Translations under genes and position numbers: made by a program
The notes under the pieces: model-generated
What the model was told of the DNA's origin: nothing
What the model saw: only the letters and a program-made list of their open reading frames with translations
Databases searched by the model: none
Shown: positions 14,001-21,322 of the stretch, piece by piece
How positions within the stretch are numbered: the first letter of the stretch is position 1
Layout: every line of letters starts with the position of its first letter
Assembly (NCBI GenBank): GCA_005788585.1
Contig: SYBY01000239.1
Span: 1 to 21,322 of the forward strand
Length of the DNA stretch: 21,322 bases
Source of the DNA: Actinomycetota bacterium
GTDB lineage: Bacteria > Actinomycetota > Thermoleophilia > Solirubrobacterales > Solirubrobacteraceae
Direction: 5' to 3'

Positions 14001-16448
14001 ATGAACCGGGTCATTCCTCGCGCAGCGGTCCCCGCCGCCGCGCTGGCGCTCCTCGCGGCCGTCCCCGCCCCGAGCAGCGCCGCCGACTACGCCCCCGTGG
14101 CGCGCAACATCATCCCGTCGGGTCAGTACGGGGCCGTGCCCCCACCGCCCGCCGCGTCCGACCAGGCGCGGATGTACGACGCGCTGACCCCGAAGTTCAA
14201 CCAGGTCACTAACGACGACCTCTTCAGCCTGTTCAAGAGCGAACAGCTCGACCCCGCCGTCGACGGCCCGCTGACGCCCGACCCCGCGCCTCGCGCGGGC
14301 GTCACCATCGAGCGCGACCGCTTCAACGTGCCGCACATCACCGGCCAGACCGCCGACGACGTGGTGTGGGGCGCTGGCTGGGTCGTCGCCAAGGACCGCG
14401 CGCTGCTGCTCGAGCAGGCGCGCTACAACTCGCGGGTCGCGGCCATCGACGCGCCGGGCCTCTCGGCGATCGGGCTCGTCTCCTCGCTGGCCCAGTTCGC
14501 GCCCAGCGCCCAGACCGAGCGCGAGGTCGCCAAGCAGGTCAACGTGCTGACCGCCCAGGGCCCGAAGGGCCGCGAGGTGCTCCGCGACATCGACACGTAC
14601 ATCGCCGGCATCAACGACTACCTGCGCGCCAGCGGCTCGCCGGCCAAGCCGTGGACGCGCAACGACGTCATCGCCCTGAACGCGCTGAAGGGCCAGTTCT
14701 TCGGCCAGGGCGGCGGCGACGAGGCCCGGCGCTCCACCCTGCTGACCGGCCTGCGGTCCGAGCTGGGCGACCGGCGGGGCCGCCAGGCCTTCGACGACCT
14801 GCGCCAGAAGGACGATCCCGAGGCCAGCCTGTCGATCGACCGGTCGTTCCCCTACGGCGGCGCGACGTCGCGGTCGGGTCCGGGCAGCGTGGCCCTGACG
14901 CGCTATACGCCGACCCCGGCCGCCCGCACCGCGGCGGTGCCGCGAACGATCCCGCCGCAGCAGAGCAACGCGCTGCTCGTCTCCGGCTCGCGGTCGGAGA
15001 CCGGCAACCCGCTCATGGTCGCCGGCCCGCAGATCGGCTACTTCTACCCCGGCCTGACGCTGGAGATGAACCTCCGCGGCCCCGGCATCAACGTCCGCGG
15101 CGCGACGAGCGCGCCGCTGCCCGGCTACATCCTCATCGGACGCGGCGAGGACTACGCGTGGTCGCTGACCAGCGCGGGCGCCGACATCATCGACGAGTAC
15201 GCCGAGGAGCTGTGTGGCGGCAGCCGGACGCGCTACCGCTACAACGGCCGCTGCCGGTCGATGGAGACGTTCGACGCCGGCACGCTGACCATCGGCGGGA
15301 AGTCCCAGCGCCTGCGGTTCCGCCGCACCGTGCACGGTCCGGTCGTCGGGTACGGCAGGGTCGGGTCGCGCGAGGTCGCGATCAGCTCGAAGCGCTCGAG
15401 CTACGGCCGCGACGTCGTCGACCAGCTCTTCTACGCCGACATGTTCCGCAGCCGCGTCAACTCGCCGCAGTCGTTCATCCGCTCGGCGCTGCAGTCCCCG
15501 CAGACGTTCAACTCGTTCTACGTCGACCACCGCAACATCGCGCTGGTCACGACCGGGCGGCTGCCGCTGCGCGACCGCCGGGTCGACCCGGCGCTGCCGA
15601 CCCGCGGCACCGGCCAGTACGAGTGGGACGGGTTCCTCGCCGACTCCCGTCATCCCCAGCAGGTCAACCCGAAGAACGGGACGATCATCAACTGGAACAA
15701 CACGTCGGCCGCGAAGTTCACCGCGGCCGACGACCAATGGATGCAGGGCTCGATCGCCCGCAACGACCTGCTGCGCCGCGGCGTGTTCTCGCGCGCCAAG
15801 CACTCGCTGGCGTCACTGACCGGCGCGATGAACGCCGGTGCGACCCAGGACGTGCGCGTCATGGAGCTGCAGCCCACGCTGTCCCGCCTGCTGCGCCAGG
15901 GCCGGCCGCCCTCGGCCCGGGCGGGGCGCATGCTCGACACGCTCGACGCGTGGCGGCGCAACGGCGGCAACCGCCTGGACCGCGACGGCGACGGGCGGAT
16001 CGACGACCCGGGCGCCGCCGTCATGGACGGCATCTGGACGCGCCTCGCCGACGCGGCGATGGAACCCGTCCTGGGCCGCCAGCTGCCGCGCCTGCGGAGC
16101 ATCGTCCGGCGGTTCGACGCCCCGCCCGGCGGCCAGTTCGGCGGCTGGCACCAGTACATGGACAAGGACCTGCGCACGATCCTCGGGCAGAACGTCCGGG
16201 GCCGGTACAACCTGCGCTACTGCGGTGAGGGCGACCGCGCCGAGTGCCGTCGCGATCTGTGGCGGGCGATTGACGCGGCGGGCTCGTCACTGGCCCGGCG
16301 GTACGGGTCGAGCGACCCGACGACCTGGCGGGCCAACGCGAACGCCGAGCGGATCGACTTCGTCCCCGGAGTCCTGACGACGACGATGGCCTACTCGAAC
16401 CGGCCGAGCGGCATCCAGCAGGTCATCACGTTCAACGGGCACCGCTGA
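14001..16448 (+). CDS. secreted penicillin-acylase-family (Ntn) amidohydrolase
   Basis: An 815-residue precursor. Residues 1-28 are a signal peptide (NRVIPRAAVPAAALALLAAVPAPSSAA). The alpha-chain region holds VTIERDRFNVPHITGQTADDVVWGAGWVVAKDRALLLEQAR, the classic start of the family. After a spacer, PPQQSNALLVSGSRSETGNPLMVAGP gives the autocatalytic junction: Ser322 would become the N-terminal nucleophile of the beta chain. GPGINVRGATSAPLPGYILIGRGEDYAWSLT is the next conserved block. DRDGDGRIDD at 660-669 is an EF-hand-like calcium loop. Family members cleave amides such as beta-lactam side chains, N-acyl-homoserine lactones or lipopeptides outside the cytoplasm; the substrate is unknown. The gene is divergent from the monooxygenase-tetR operon and shares three operators with it. 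Its last 17 bases overlap the end of the convergent exporter gene. Confidence 0.93.
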   Translation: MNRVIPRAAVPAAALALLAAVPAPSSAADYAPVARNIIPSGQYGAVPPPPAASDQARMYDALTPKFNQVTNDDLFSLFKSEQLDPAVDGPLTPDPAPRAGVTIERDRFNVPHITGQTADDVVWGAGWVVAKDRALLLEQARYNSRVAAIDAPGLSAIGLVSSLAQFAPSAQTEREVAKQVNVLTAQGPKGREVLRDIDTYIAGINDYLRASGSPAKPWTRNDVIALNALKGQFFGQGGGDEARRSTLLTGLRSELGDRRGRQAFDDLRQKDDPEASLSIDRSFPYGGATSRSGPGSVALTRYTPTPAARTAAVPRTIPPQQSNALLVSGSRSETGNPLMVAGPQIGYFYPGLTLEMNLRGPGINVRGATSAPLPGYILIGRGEDYAWSLTSAGADIIDEYAEELCGGSRTRYRYNGRCRSMETFDAGTLTIGGKSQRLRFRRTVHGPVVGYGRVGSREVAISSKRSSYGRDVVDQLFYADMFRSRVNSPQSFIRSALQSPQTFNSFYVDHRNIALVTTGRLPLRDRRVDPALPTRGTGQYEWDGFLADSRHPQQVNPKNGTIINWNNTSAAKFTAADDQWMQGSIARNDLLRRGVFSRAKHSLASLTGAMNAGATQDVRVMELQPTLSRLLRQGRPPSARAGRMLDTLDAWRRNGGNRLDRDGDGRIDDPGAAVMDGIWTRLADAAMEPVLGRQLPRLRSIVRRFDAPPGGQFGGWHQYMDKDLRTILGQNVRGRYNLRYCGEGDRAECRRDLWRAIDAAGSSLARRYGSSDPTTWRANANAERIDFVPGVLTTTMAYSNRPSGIQQVITFNGHR

Positions 16449-17952
16449 ACACCCGTGGGAGGACGGCGGCGGCCACGGCCGTCGCCGTCAGCATGAGCGC
16501 GATCGACGCGGCGATCGTGATGTGCAGGCCGTCGAGGAACGCCAGCCTCGCCGCGTCGGTCAGCGCGTCACCGATCGCCGCGGGCAGCCCCTGCGCGATC
16601 TCCGTCGCCTCGCTCAGCGACTCGCGCGAGCCCTCCATCTCACCGGCGGGCACGCCGCGGACGGTCGTCAGCCGGTCGGTGTAGATCGCTGCGAGCACGC
16701 TGCCGAGGACCGCGATCCCGATGCCGCCGCCCAGCTCGTACGCGGTCTCCTCGATCGCCGCAGCGTCACCGGCCCGATCGGTCGTGACCGCCGAGACGAT
16801 CACGTCGTTCGCCGCGACGGCGACGACCTGGATCGCCAGCCCGAGCACGACGAACGACGCCGACAGGATCACCCACTCGTCGGCCAGGCCGAGCGACAGC
16901 AGCGGCACGAGCGACAGCGCGCTCAGCAGCAGCCCGCCCGCGATGGCGTTCCTGGTCCCGACGCGCGCGAGGATCGGCGCCGCGATGAGCCCGCCGGCGA
17001 TCGTCGCCACCGCCAGCGGGATGAGCCGCACACTGGCCGCGAGTGGTTCGAGCCCGAGCACGAGCTGCAGGTACTGGGCGAAGAAGAAGTCCAGACCGAT
17101 GAGCGCGACCATCGCGAGGACGATGCAGCCGACCGCCACCGCGAACGCGGTCTGGGCGAACAGCCGCACGTCGAGCAGCGGCGTCGTCGTCGCGAGCTGC
17201 CTGCGCACGAACGTGATGAGCAGCCCGATGCCGCCGATGAAGGTCAGGATCGCAAGGGGGTCGTCGAACCCATAGCGGGCACCGTGCTTGCCTCCGAAGG
17301 CGAACCCCAGGATGCCCACGGTCACCAGCCCGACACTGACCGGGTCCAGGGGCGCCGGGTTCGCCGCACGGCTGGGCGGCAGCCACACCAGCGTGGCGAT
17401 GGCGATCGCGGCGAGGATCGGGATGTTGATGAGGAACACCGATCCCCACCAGAAGTGCTCGACGAGGAAGCCGCCGACGATCGGGCCGATCGCCGCGCCC
17501 GCACTGCTCACCGAGACCCAGATGCCGACCGCGGTCGTGCGCTCCCGGCGGTCCGGGAAGACGTCGCGCAGGATCGACATCGTCTGGGGCATGATCATCG
17601 CGCCGCCCACGCCCATGAGCGCGCGACCGAGGATGAGCACCACCGGGCTGGGGGCGAACGCCGCGACCATCGAGGCCGCCGCGAACACCGCCAGCCCCGC
17701 GAGCATCACCTGCGGGCGGCCGACCTTGTCGCCGAGCTTGGCGAAACCCACGAGCAGCGGCGCGACGACCAGCGCGTACCCGTCGATGATCCACAGCAGC
17801 TCGACCGCGCTCGGGCGCAGGTCCTCGCTGATCGACGGCGCGGCGATGTGCAGCACCGTCGCGTCGATGACGACGACGAGCAGGGCGGCGCAGACCACCG
17901 CGAGCACGCGCCAGCGATTCGCGTCCGCCGCGGAGGCGGGACCCAGGGACAT
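16432..17952 (-). CDS. DHA2-family MFS exporter (SmvA/QacA-like, 14 TM)
   Basis: A 506-residue transporter from ATG 17952. After RWRVLAVVCAALLVVVIDATVLHIAAPSI, Asp30 lies in the motif D1 position. GFAKLGDKVGRPQ at 69-81 is motif A, LGRALMGVGGAMIMPQTMSILRDVFP follows, and GPIVGG at 156-161 is motif C. SmvA/QacA-type proteins expel quaternary ammonium compounds and other cationic biocides with proton exchange. It follows the next exporter gene (18036-19529) on the same strand after 83 bases holding a large inverted repeat. No Shine-Dalgarno is visible. The stop falls inside the end of the acylase gene on the other strand. Confidence 0.92.
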   Translation of the reverse strand: MSLGPASAADANRWRVLAVVCAALLVVVIDATVLHIAAPSISEDLRPSAVELLWIIDGYALVVAPLLVGFAKLGDKVGRPQVMLAGLAVFAAASMVAAFAPSPVVLILGRALMGVGGAMIMPQTMSILRDVFPDRRERTTAVGIWVSVSSAGAAIGPIVGGFLVEHFWWGSVFLINIPILAAIAIATLVWLPPSRAANPAPLDPVSVGLVTVGILGFAFGGKHGARYGFDDPLAILTFIGGIGLLITFVRRQLATTTPLLDVRLFAQTAFAVAVGCIVLAMVALIGLDFFFAQYLQLVLGLEPLAASVRLIPLAVATIAGGLIAAPILARVGTRNAIAGGLLLSALSLVPLLSLGLADEWVILSASFVVLGLAIQVVAVAANDVIVSAVTTDRAGDAAAIEETAYELGGGIGIAVLGSVLAAIYTDRLTTVRGVPAGEMEGSRESLSEATEIAQGLPAAIGDALTDAARLAFLDGLHITIAASIALMLTATAVAAAVLPRVFSGAR

Positions 17953-17978
17953 CGGCGGACTATCTCAGCCGGGCGGCG

Positions 17979-18026
17979 GCATCGGGTCGTCAAGCGGGCA
18001 CATGCTGCTCCTTGTCGACCCGATGC
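17979..18026. repeat. 11-bp inverted repeat between the two exporter genes
   Basis: GCATCGGGTCG (17979-17989) and CGACCCGATGC (18016-18026) are perfect inverted arms around 26 bases. They lie in the 83-base gap between the stop of the upstream exporter and the start of the downstream one. As RNA this would form a long-loop hairpin that could end or attenuate read-through; as DNA it could be a paired binding site. No T run follows. Confidence 0.5.
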
Positions 18027-18035
18027 GTCCGACCG

Positions 18036-19529
18036 TTACGCGTCCGCGCCCGCCAGCGCGAGTTCGGGCTCAGCGTCGGGCGCCATCTCGGGATGCGGCA
18101 TCCGCACCGGCCGCACCACGAACGCCGCGACCGCGATGGCCACGAGCACGAGCCCGGCCGCGACCCAGAACGCCAGGTGGTAGCCGTCGAGCAGCGCCTG
18201 CGCCGTCGCCGTGCCCGCCGCCTCGGCATCCTCGGTCCGAGACGCCGACAGCGTCGCGAGCACCGCCAGACCGACCGCCCCGCCGACCTGCGCGCTCGTG
18301 TTCACCAGGCCGGACGCCAGGCCCGCGTCCTGGGGCGTTGCGCCCGACATCGCGATGGTCATCAGGCCCGGGAAGCAGATCCCGGCGCCGAGGCCGAGCA
18401 GCACCATCACCGGGAAGACGTGCTCCCAGTAGTTGCCGTCGACCGTCGTGCGCGTGAACAGCACGAGCGACAGCGCGACGAGCGCCAAGCCCGGGAACTG
18501 CAGCGTGCGCGCGCCGAAGCGCGTGATGAGCGGCTCGGCGAACTTCACCGACAGCGTGCCCATCACGATCGTCATCGGCAGGAACGCCAGCCCGGTCTCC
18601 AGCGCGTCGTAGCCCAGGATCCGCTGGAGGTACAGCGCGCCCAGGAAGAACAGGCCGAACATGCCCGCGATGGCGAAGATCTGGATGAGGTTCGCCCCCG
18701 TGACGTTGCGCGACCTGAAGATCCGCAGCGGGATGAGCGGGGTCGCCGCCGTCGACTCGCGCACGATGAACGCGACGAGCAGCACCAGCGCACCGAGGGC
18801 GAACAGCAGCGTCTCGCTGTCGGTCCACCCCTGCTCGGCCGCGGGCGCGACGATCGTGTAGACGCCGACCATCAGCGCGCTCGTGATGAGGATCGCGCCA
18901 GGCACGTCGGCGCCGGCCTTGAGCCCGAGGCCCTGGTCGTCGGCGAGGAGCCGCTGCGCGAGCACCGCGGTGACCAGCCCGATGGGCAGGTTGATGAAGA
19001 AGATCCAGTGCCAGCTGATCGCCGACGTCAGGACGCCGCCCGCGAGCAGGCCGATGGACCCGCCGGCCGACGCGACGAAGGCGAAGACGCCGATCGCCTT
19101 GGCCTGCTCCTTCGGCTCGGGGAACATCGTGACGATCATCCCGAGGATCACCGCGGCGGTCATCGCGCCGCCGATGCCCTGCAGGAACCGCGCTGCCACG
19201 AGCCATTCCTGGCTCGACGCCAGCCCGCACAGCAGCGATGCCGCGCTGAAGAGCGCGAGCCCGGAGAGGAACATCTTCCGGCGCCCGATGAGATCACCCA
19301 TGCGGCCCGCGAACAGCAGCAGCCCGCCGAACGCGATCATGTACGCGTTGACGACCCACGCCAGGTTCGAACTCGTGAAGCCCAGATCGTCCTGGATGGT
19401 CGGCAGCGCGACGTTCACGACCGTGCCGTCGAGCACGATCATGAGCATGCCGGCGCACAGCACGTAGAGCGCGACCCACCGTTGCCGGTCCTCGGATGCG
19501 CTGAGTTTCTGGGGATTCTGGGATTGCAT
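18036..19529 (-). CDS. DHA2-family MFS exporter (EmrB/QacA-like, 14 TM)
   Basis: A 497-residue transporter from ATG 19529, with GAGGA nine bases upstream. LDGTVVNVALPTIQDDL at 33-49 is motif D1, GRMGDLIGRRK at 75-85 motif A, ARFLQGIGGAM motif B, and GGSIGLLAGG at 156-165 the motif C region. ITRFGARTLQFPGLALVALSLVLF and SGLVNTSAQVGGAVGLAVL are typical of the second half of the DHA2 group exporting antibiotics and dyes. It is only distantly similar to the adjacent exporter (16432-17952), so the pair is not a recent tandem duplication. It is divergent from a VOC-fold gene, sharing a 150-base region with a long palindrome. The substrate is unknown. Confidence 0.93.
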   Translation of the reverse strand: MQSQNPQKLSASEDRQRWVALYVLCAGMLMIVLDGTVVNVALPTIQDDLGFTSSNLAWVVNAYMIAFGGLLLFAGRMGDLIGRRKMFLSGLALFSAASLLCGLASSQEWLVAARFLQGIGGAMTAAVILGMIVTMFPEPKEQAKAIGVFAFVASAGGSIGLLAGGVLTSAISWHWIFFINLPIGLVTAVLAQRLLADDQGLGLKAGADVPGAILITSALMVGVYTIVAPAAEQGWTDSETLLFALGALVLLVAFIVRESTAATPLIPLRIFRSRNVTGANLIQIFAIAGMFGLFFLGALYLQRILGYDALETGLAFLPMTIVMGTLSVKFAEPLITRFGARTLQFPGLALVALSLVLFTRTTVDGNYWEHVFPVMVLLGLGAGICFPGLMTIAMSGATPQDAGLASGLVNTSAQVGGAVGLAVLATLSASRTEDAEAAGTATAQALLDGYHLAFWVAAGLVLVAIAVAAFVVRPVRMPHPEMAPDAEPELALAGADA

Positions 19530-19588
19530 GGTGTCGGGTCCTCGATGGTGAGCGTGATGCGTGCCGGTACAGACCTCCGGGCGGCGGA

Positions 19589-19628
19589 GAACTCATCGGT
19601 CTCTTCATGGTGCGCGACCGATGAGTTC
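19589..19628. promoter_or_regulatory. perfect 13-bp inverted repeat in the exporter / VOC divergent promoter region
   Basis: GAACTCATCGGTC (19589-19601) and GACCGATGAGTTC (19616-19628) are perfect inverted arms around 14 bases. The element is nearly midway between the two divergent starts (19529 and 19680), 27 bases or so from the VOC ribosome site. Its symmetry and place suggest an operator controlling both genes, or a strong mRNA hairpin in either leader. No regulator gene lies next to it in the window. Confidence 0.65.
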
Positions 19629-19666
19629 CGTGCGGTGCGGCGGTCCACACGGGTACTGACGACGAC

Positions 19667-19673
19667 GAAGGGA
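19667..19673 (+). promoter_or_regulatory. ribosome binding site that fixes the GTG start of the VOC gene
   Basis: GAAGGGA lies six bases before the GTG at 19680. The open frame continues far upstream through the exporter gene, but only this start gives a family-length protein. Confidence 0.6.
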
Positions 19674-19679
19674 CACACG

Positions 19680-20075
19680 GTGCTTGCGACAACCGAGGCC
19701 TTCAGCAGCTTCGCGGTGGACGACATGGAGGCCGCGCGCCGGTTCTACGGCGACACGCTCGGTATCGACACCGAGTCCATTATGGACGGGTACCTGCTGA
19801 CGCTCAAGCTCCACGGCGGAGCGCGGCCGACGATGATCTACACGAAGCCCGACGTGCAGCCGGGGAATGCCACCGTCCTGAACTTCCCCGTCGAGGACCT
19901 CGAGGCCGCCGTCGACGGCCTCGCGTCACGCGGCGTGACGTTCGAGCGCTACGACGGCTTCGAGCACGACGAGCGCGGCATCTCCGGCGACGGCGACGAC
20001 GGGCCGCGCATCGCCTGGTTCACCGACCCGGCGGGCAACATCCTCGCGCTCATCGAGGAGCGCGGGATGGCTTAG
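19680..20075 (+). CDS. VOC-superfamily (glyoxalase/bleomycin-resistance-like) protein
   Basis: A 131-residue protein from GTG 19680 (MLATTEAFSSFAVDDMEAARRFYGDTLGI). The FAVDDMEAARRFYGDTLGI block and the second-half VLNFPVEDLEAAVDGLASRGVTFERYDGFEHDERG and IAWFTDPAGNILALIEE block are the paired beta-alpha-beta-beta-beta modules of the vicinal oxygen chelate fold. The final Glu of LIEE is a usual metal ligand. Members include glyoxalases, dioxygenases and drug-binding resistance proteins. Divergence from an exporter suggests a resistance or detoxification pair (inference). The stop overlaps the gltD stop on the other strand by four bases. Confidence 0.9.
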   Translation: MLATTEAFSSFAVDDMEAARRFYGDTLGIDTESIMDGYLLTLKLHGGARPTMIYTKPDVQPGNATVLNFPVEDLEAAVDGLASRGVTFERYDGFEHDERGISGDGDDGPRIAWFTDPAGNILALIEERGMA

Positions 20076-21322
20076 GCGTTGAGCTTGCCGCCCGCGAGCC
20101 CCGGCGACACGTGGATCGGCGGCCCCTCGGGCCCCTCGTCCGCGTCGCCCACAGGCAGGTCACTGCGATCCAGCCCCATGAGGTAGCGGTCGACCATCCG
20201 GGCGCACTGGCGGCCCTCGTTGATCGCCCACACGATGAGCGACTGGCCGCGGCGCGCGTCGCCGGCGGCGAAGACGCCCTGCTCGGAGGTCGTGTACGGC
20301 TTCGTCGCCTTGATGTTCCCGCGCGGGTCCTTGGCGACGCCGAACTGGTCCAGCAGCGGCTGCTCCGGGTGCAGGAAGCCCATGGCCAGCAGCACGAGGT
20401 CGGCCTTGATCTCGAAGTCGCTGCCCTCGATCGGCGCGAACGGCGGGGCCGGCTGCGCCTTCGCGGCGTTCAGCGTCGTCACGCGGCCGTCGATACCCGA
20501 GAACGACGTGGTGACCACCTGGTAGTCCTGCTCGCCCTTGGCCAGCGCCTCGAGCTCCTCGGCGGCGTAGCTCTGGCGGTACTTCGCCGGCCACAGCGGC
20601 CACGGGGTCTGATCGTCCGGGCGGGTCGAGGGCGGCAGCGGGAGCAGCTCGAGCTGCACGACCTGGGTCGCGCCCTCGCGCAGCGAGTTCGCCACGCAGT
20701 CCGCGCCGGGGTCGCCGCCGCCGATGTCGACGTCGTTCTTGCCGGCTGCCGTGATCTGCGGCAACCCGTCGGGCGCGGGGACGGCCGGGGTCGGGCCCTC
20801 GGTCGCCGCCACGAAGCGGTTGCGGACGTAGAGGTAGTCCATCGCCGGGTGGATGCCCTCGAGCTCGCGGCCGGGGACCGGAAGGTCACGCGGCTCACGC
20901 GAACCCGTGGTCAGGACGATCGCGTCGTACTCGGCCTGCAGCTGCTCGGCGGTGACGTCGACACCGACGTCCACGCCCAAGCGCAGGTCGACGCCCTCGT
21001 CGACGAGCTGCTGCACGCGGCGCTCGACGATCCGCTTCTCGATCTTGAAGTCCGGCACGCCGAAGCGGACGAGCCCACCTGCGGCCTCGTCGCGCTCGAA
21101 CAGCGTCACGGCGTGGCCGGCGCGGCGCAGCTGCTGCGCGGCCGCCATGCCCGCGGGACCGGCGCCGACGACGGCGACCTTGCGGCCCGTCTCGATCGAC
21201 GGCGGCTGCGCGACGACCCAGCCGTTGTCCCAGGCGTGGTCGATGATCGACTGCTCGATCTGCTTGATCGTGACGGCGTCGCCCTCGTTGATCTCCAGGA
21301 CGCACGCGGCCTCGCACGGGGC
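20072..21322 (-). CDS. gltD: glutamate synthase (NADPH) small subunit, N-terminus beyond the window
   Basis: The open frame enters at the right edge and ends at a TAA at 20072, giving 416 residues without the first part. APCEAACVLEINEGDAV is the cysteine-rich region binding the 4Fe-4S clusters, followed by SIIDHAWDNGWV and the FAD-binding VAVVGAGPAGMAAAQQL. Then come ERDEAAGGLVRFGVPDFKIEK, EYDAIVLTTGSREPRDLPVPG and the second nucleotide-binding block DIGGGDPGADC, ending GVFAAGDARRGQSLIVWAINEG. GltD feeds electrons from NADPH to GltB, which makes two glutamates from glutamine and 2-oxoglutarate. gltB is expected just beyond the right edge. The second block reads KNDVDIGGGDPG, where the family usually has VVVIGGGDTG. 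Confidence 0.95.
   Translation of the reverse strand, partial: APCEAACVLEINEGDAVTIKQIEQSIIDHAWDNGWVVAQPPSIETGRKVAVVGAGPAGMAAAQQLRRAGHAVTLFERDEAAGGLVRFGVPDFKIEKRIVERRVQQLVDEGVDLRLGVDVGVDVTAEQLQAEYDAIVLTTGSREPRDLPVPGRELEGIHPAMDYLYVRNRFVAATEGPTPAVPAPDGLPQITAAGKNDVDIGGGDPGADCVANSLREGATQVVQLELLPLPPSTRPDDQTPWPLWPAKYRQSYAAEELEALAKGEQDYQVVTTSFSGIDGRVTTLNAAKAQPAPPFAPIEGSDFEIKADLVLLAMGFLHPEQPLLDQFGVAKDPRGNIKATKPYTTSEQGVFAAGDARRGQSLIVWAINEGRQCARMVDRYLMGLDRSDLPVGDADEGPEGPPIHVSPGLAGGKLNA

Noticed and set aside
13959..15803. A 614-codon minus-strand open frame opposite the acylase gene
   Set aside because: It is a composition shadow of the acylase; the acylase has a signal peptide, catalytic serine and family motifs.
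15961..16020. The EF-hand-like DRDGDGRIDD loop of the acylase as a novel insertion
   Set aside because: I associate a DxDGDG loop at this place with related actinobacterial penicillin acylase proteins, so it is probably a family feature.
18012..19679. The upstream part of the open frame that ends with the VOC protein
   Set aside because: It runs antisense through the exporter gene with low-complexity composition. The VOC fold begins at the GTG at 19680, which has a ribosome site.

Overview
The window is very GC-rich, densely packed chromosomal DNA from an actinobacterium. Several features point towards Thermoleophilia/Solirubrobacterales-like soil bacteria: a secreted protein ending in VDPYRRR, a GT39 protein with long Gly-rich loops, GT2-GtrA fusions, and starts lacking a Shine-Dalgarno. 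This placement is inference from protein style, because the window has no rRNA or other marker gene. I see no insertion sequence, phage gene, CRISPR array, tRNA or rRNA, and every stretch over 300 bases is coding.

Layout. (1) 1-1381, minus strand: the N-terminal part of a luciferase-like flavin oxidoreductase (cut by the left edge) and an AraC-type regulator. (2) 1458-4474, plus strand: an NmrA-like NAD(P)-binding protein, a DHA2-type drug exporter and an SRPBCC protein, tightly packed and probably one operon. It is divergent from araC and meets a convergent LmrA/YxaF-type TetR gene (4476-5051). (3) 5112-6347, plus: a small DUF4177-like protein and a secreted beta-rich protein, closed by a strong hairpin terminator. 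(4) 6416-10583, minus: a cell-envelope glycosylation pair (GT39 membrane glycosyltransferase, GT2-GtrA fusion) and a 316-residue zinc-ribbon-like protein of unknown function. (5) 10610-11893, plus: bioA of biotin synthesis, divergent from the zinc-ribbon gene across only 26 bases. (6) 11898-16448: a flavin-dependent monooxygenase and a TetR regulator (minus, translationally coupled), divergent from a secreted penicillin-acylase-family hydrolase. Three near-identical 16-bp palindromes lie between them. (7) 16432-19529, minus: two tandem DHA2 exporters, divergent from a VOC-fold protein (19680-20075); a perfect 13-bp inverted repeat sits between the second exporter and the VOC gene. (8) 20072-21322, minus: most of gltD, glutamate synthase small subunit, cut by the right edge.

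The most coherent candidate system is block 6. The regulator, the monooxygenase and the exported hydrolase look like one regulon controlled through the triple operator ATGACGYNNSCGTCAC, plausibly for uptake-independent deacylation plus intracellular oxidation of a xenobiotic or signalling amide; the substrate is unknown. The window also shows a compact style of gene control. At 10592-10601 two divergent -10-like hexamers overlap at a shared CTAG, and each lies 8 bases from its start codon, suggesting a bidirectional leaderless promoter. Several convergent gene pairs overlap or touch at their stop codons. Three separate 14-TM exporters and three local regulators (one AraC, two TetR) make this a chemical-defence-rich neighbourhood.
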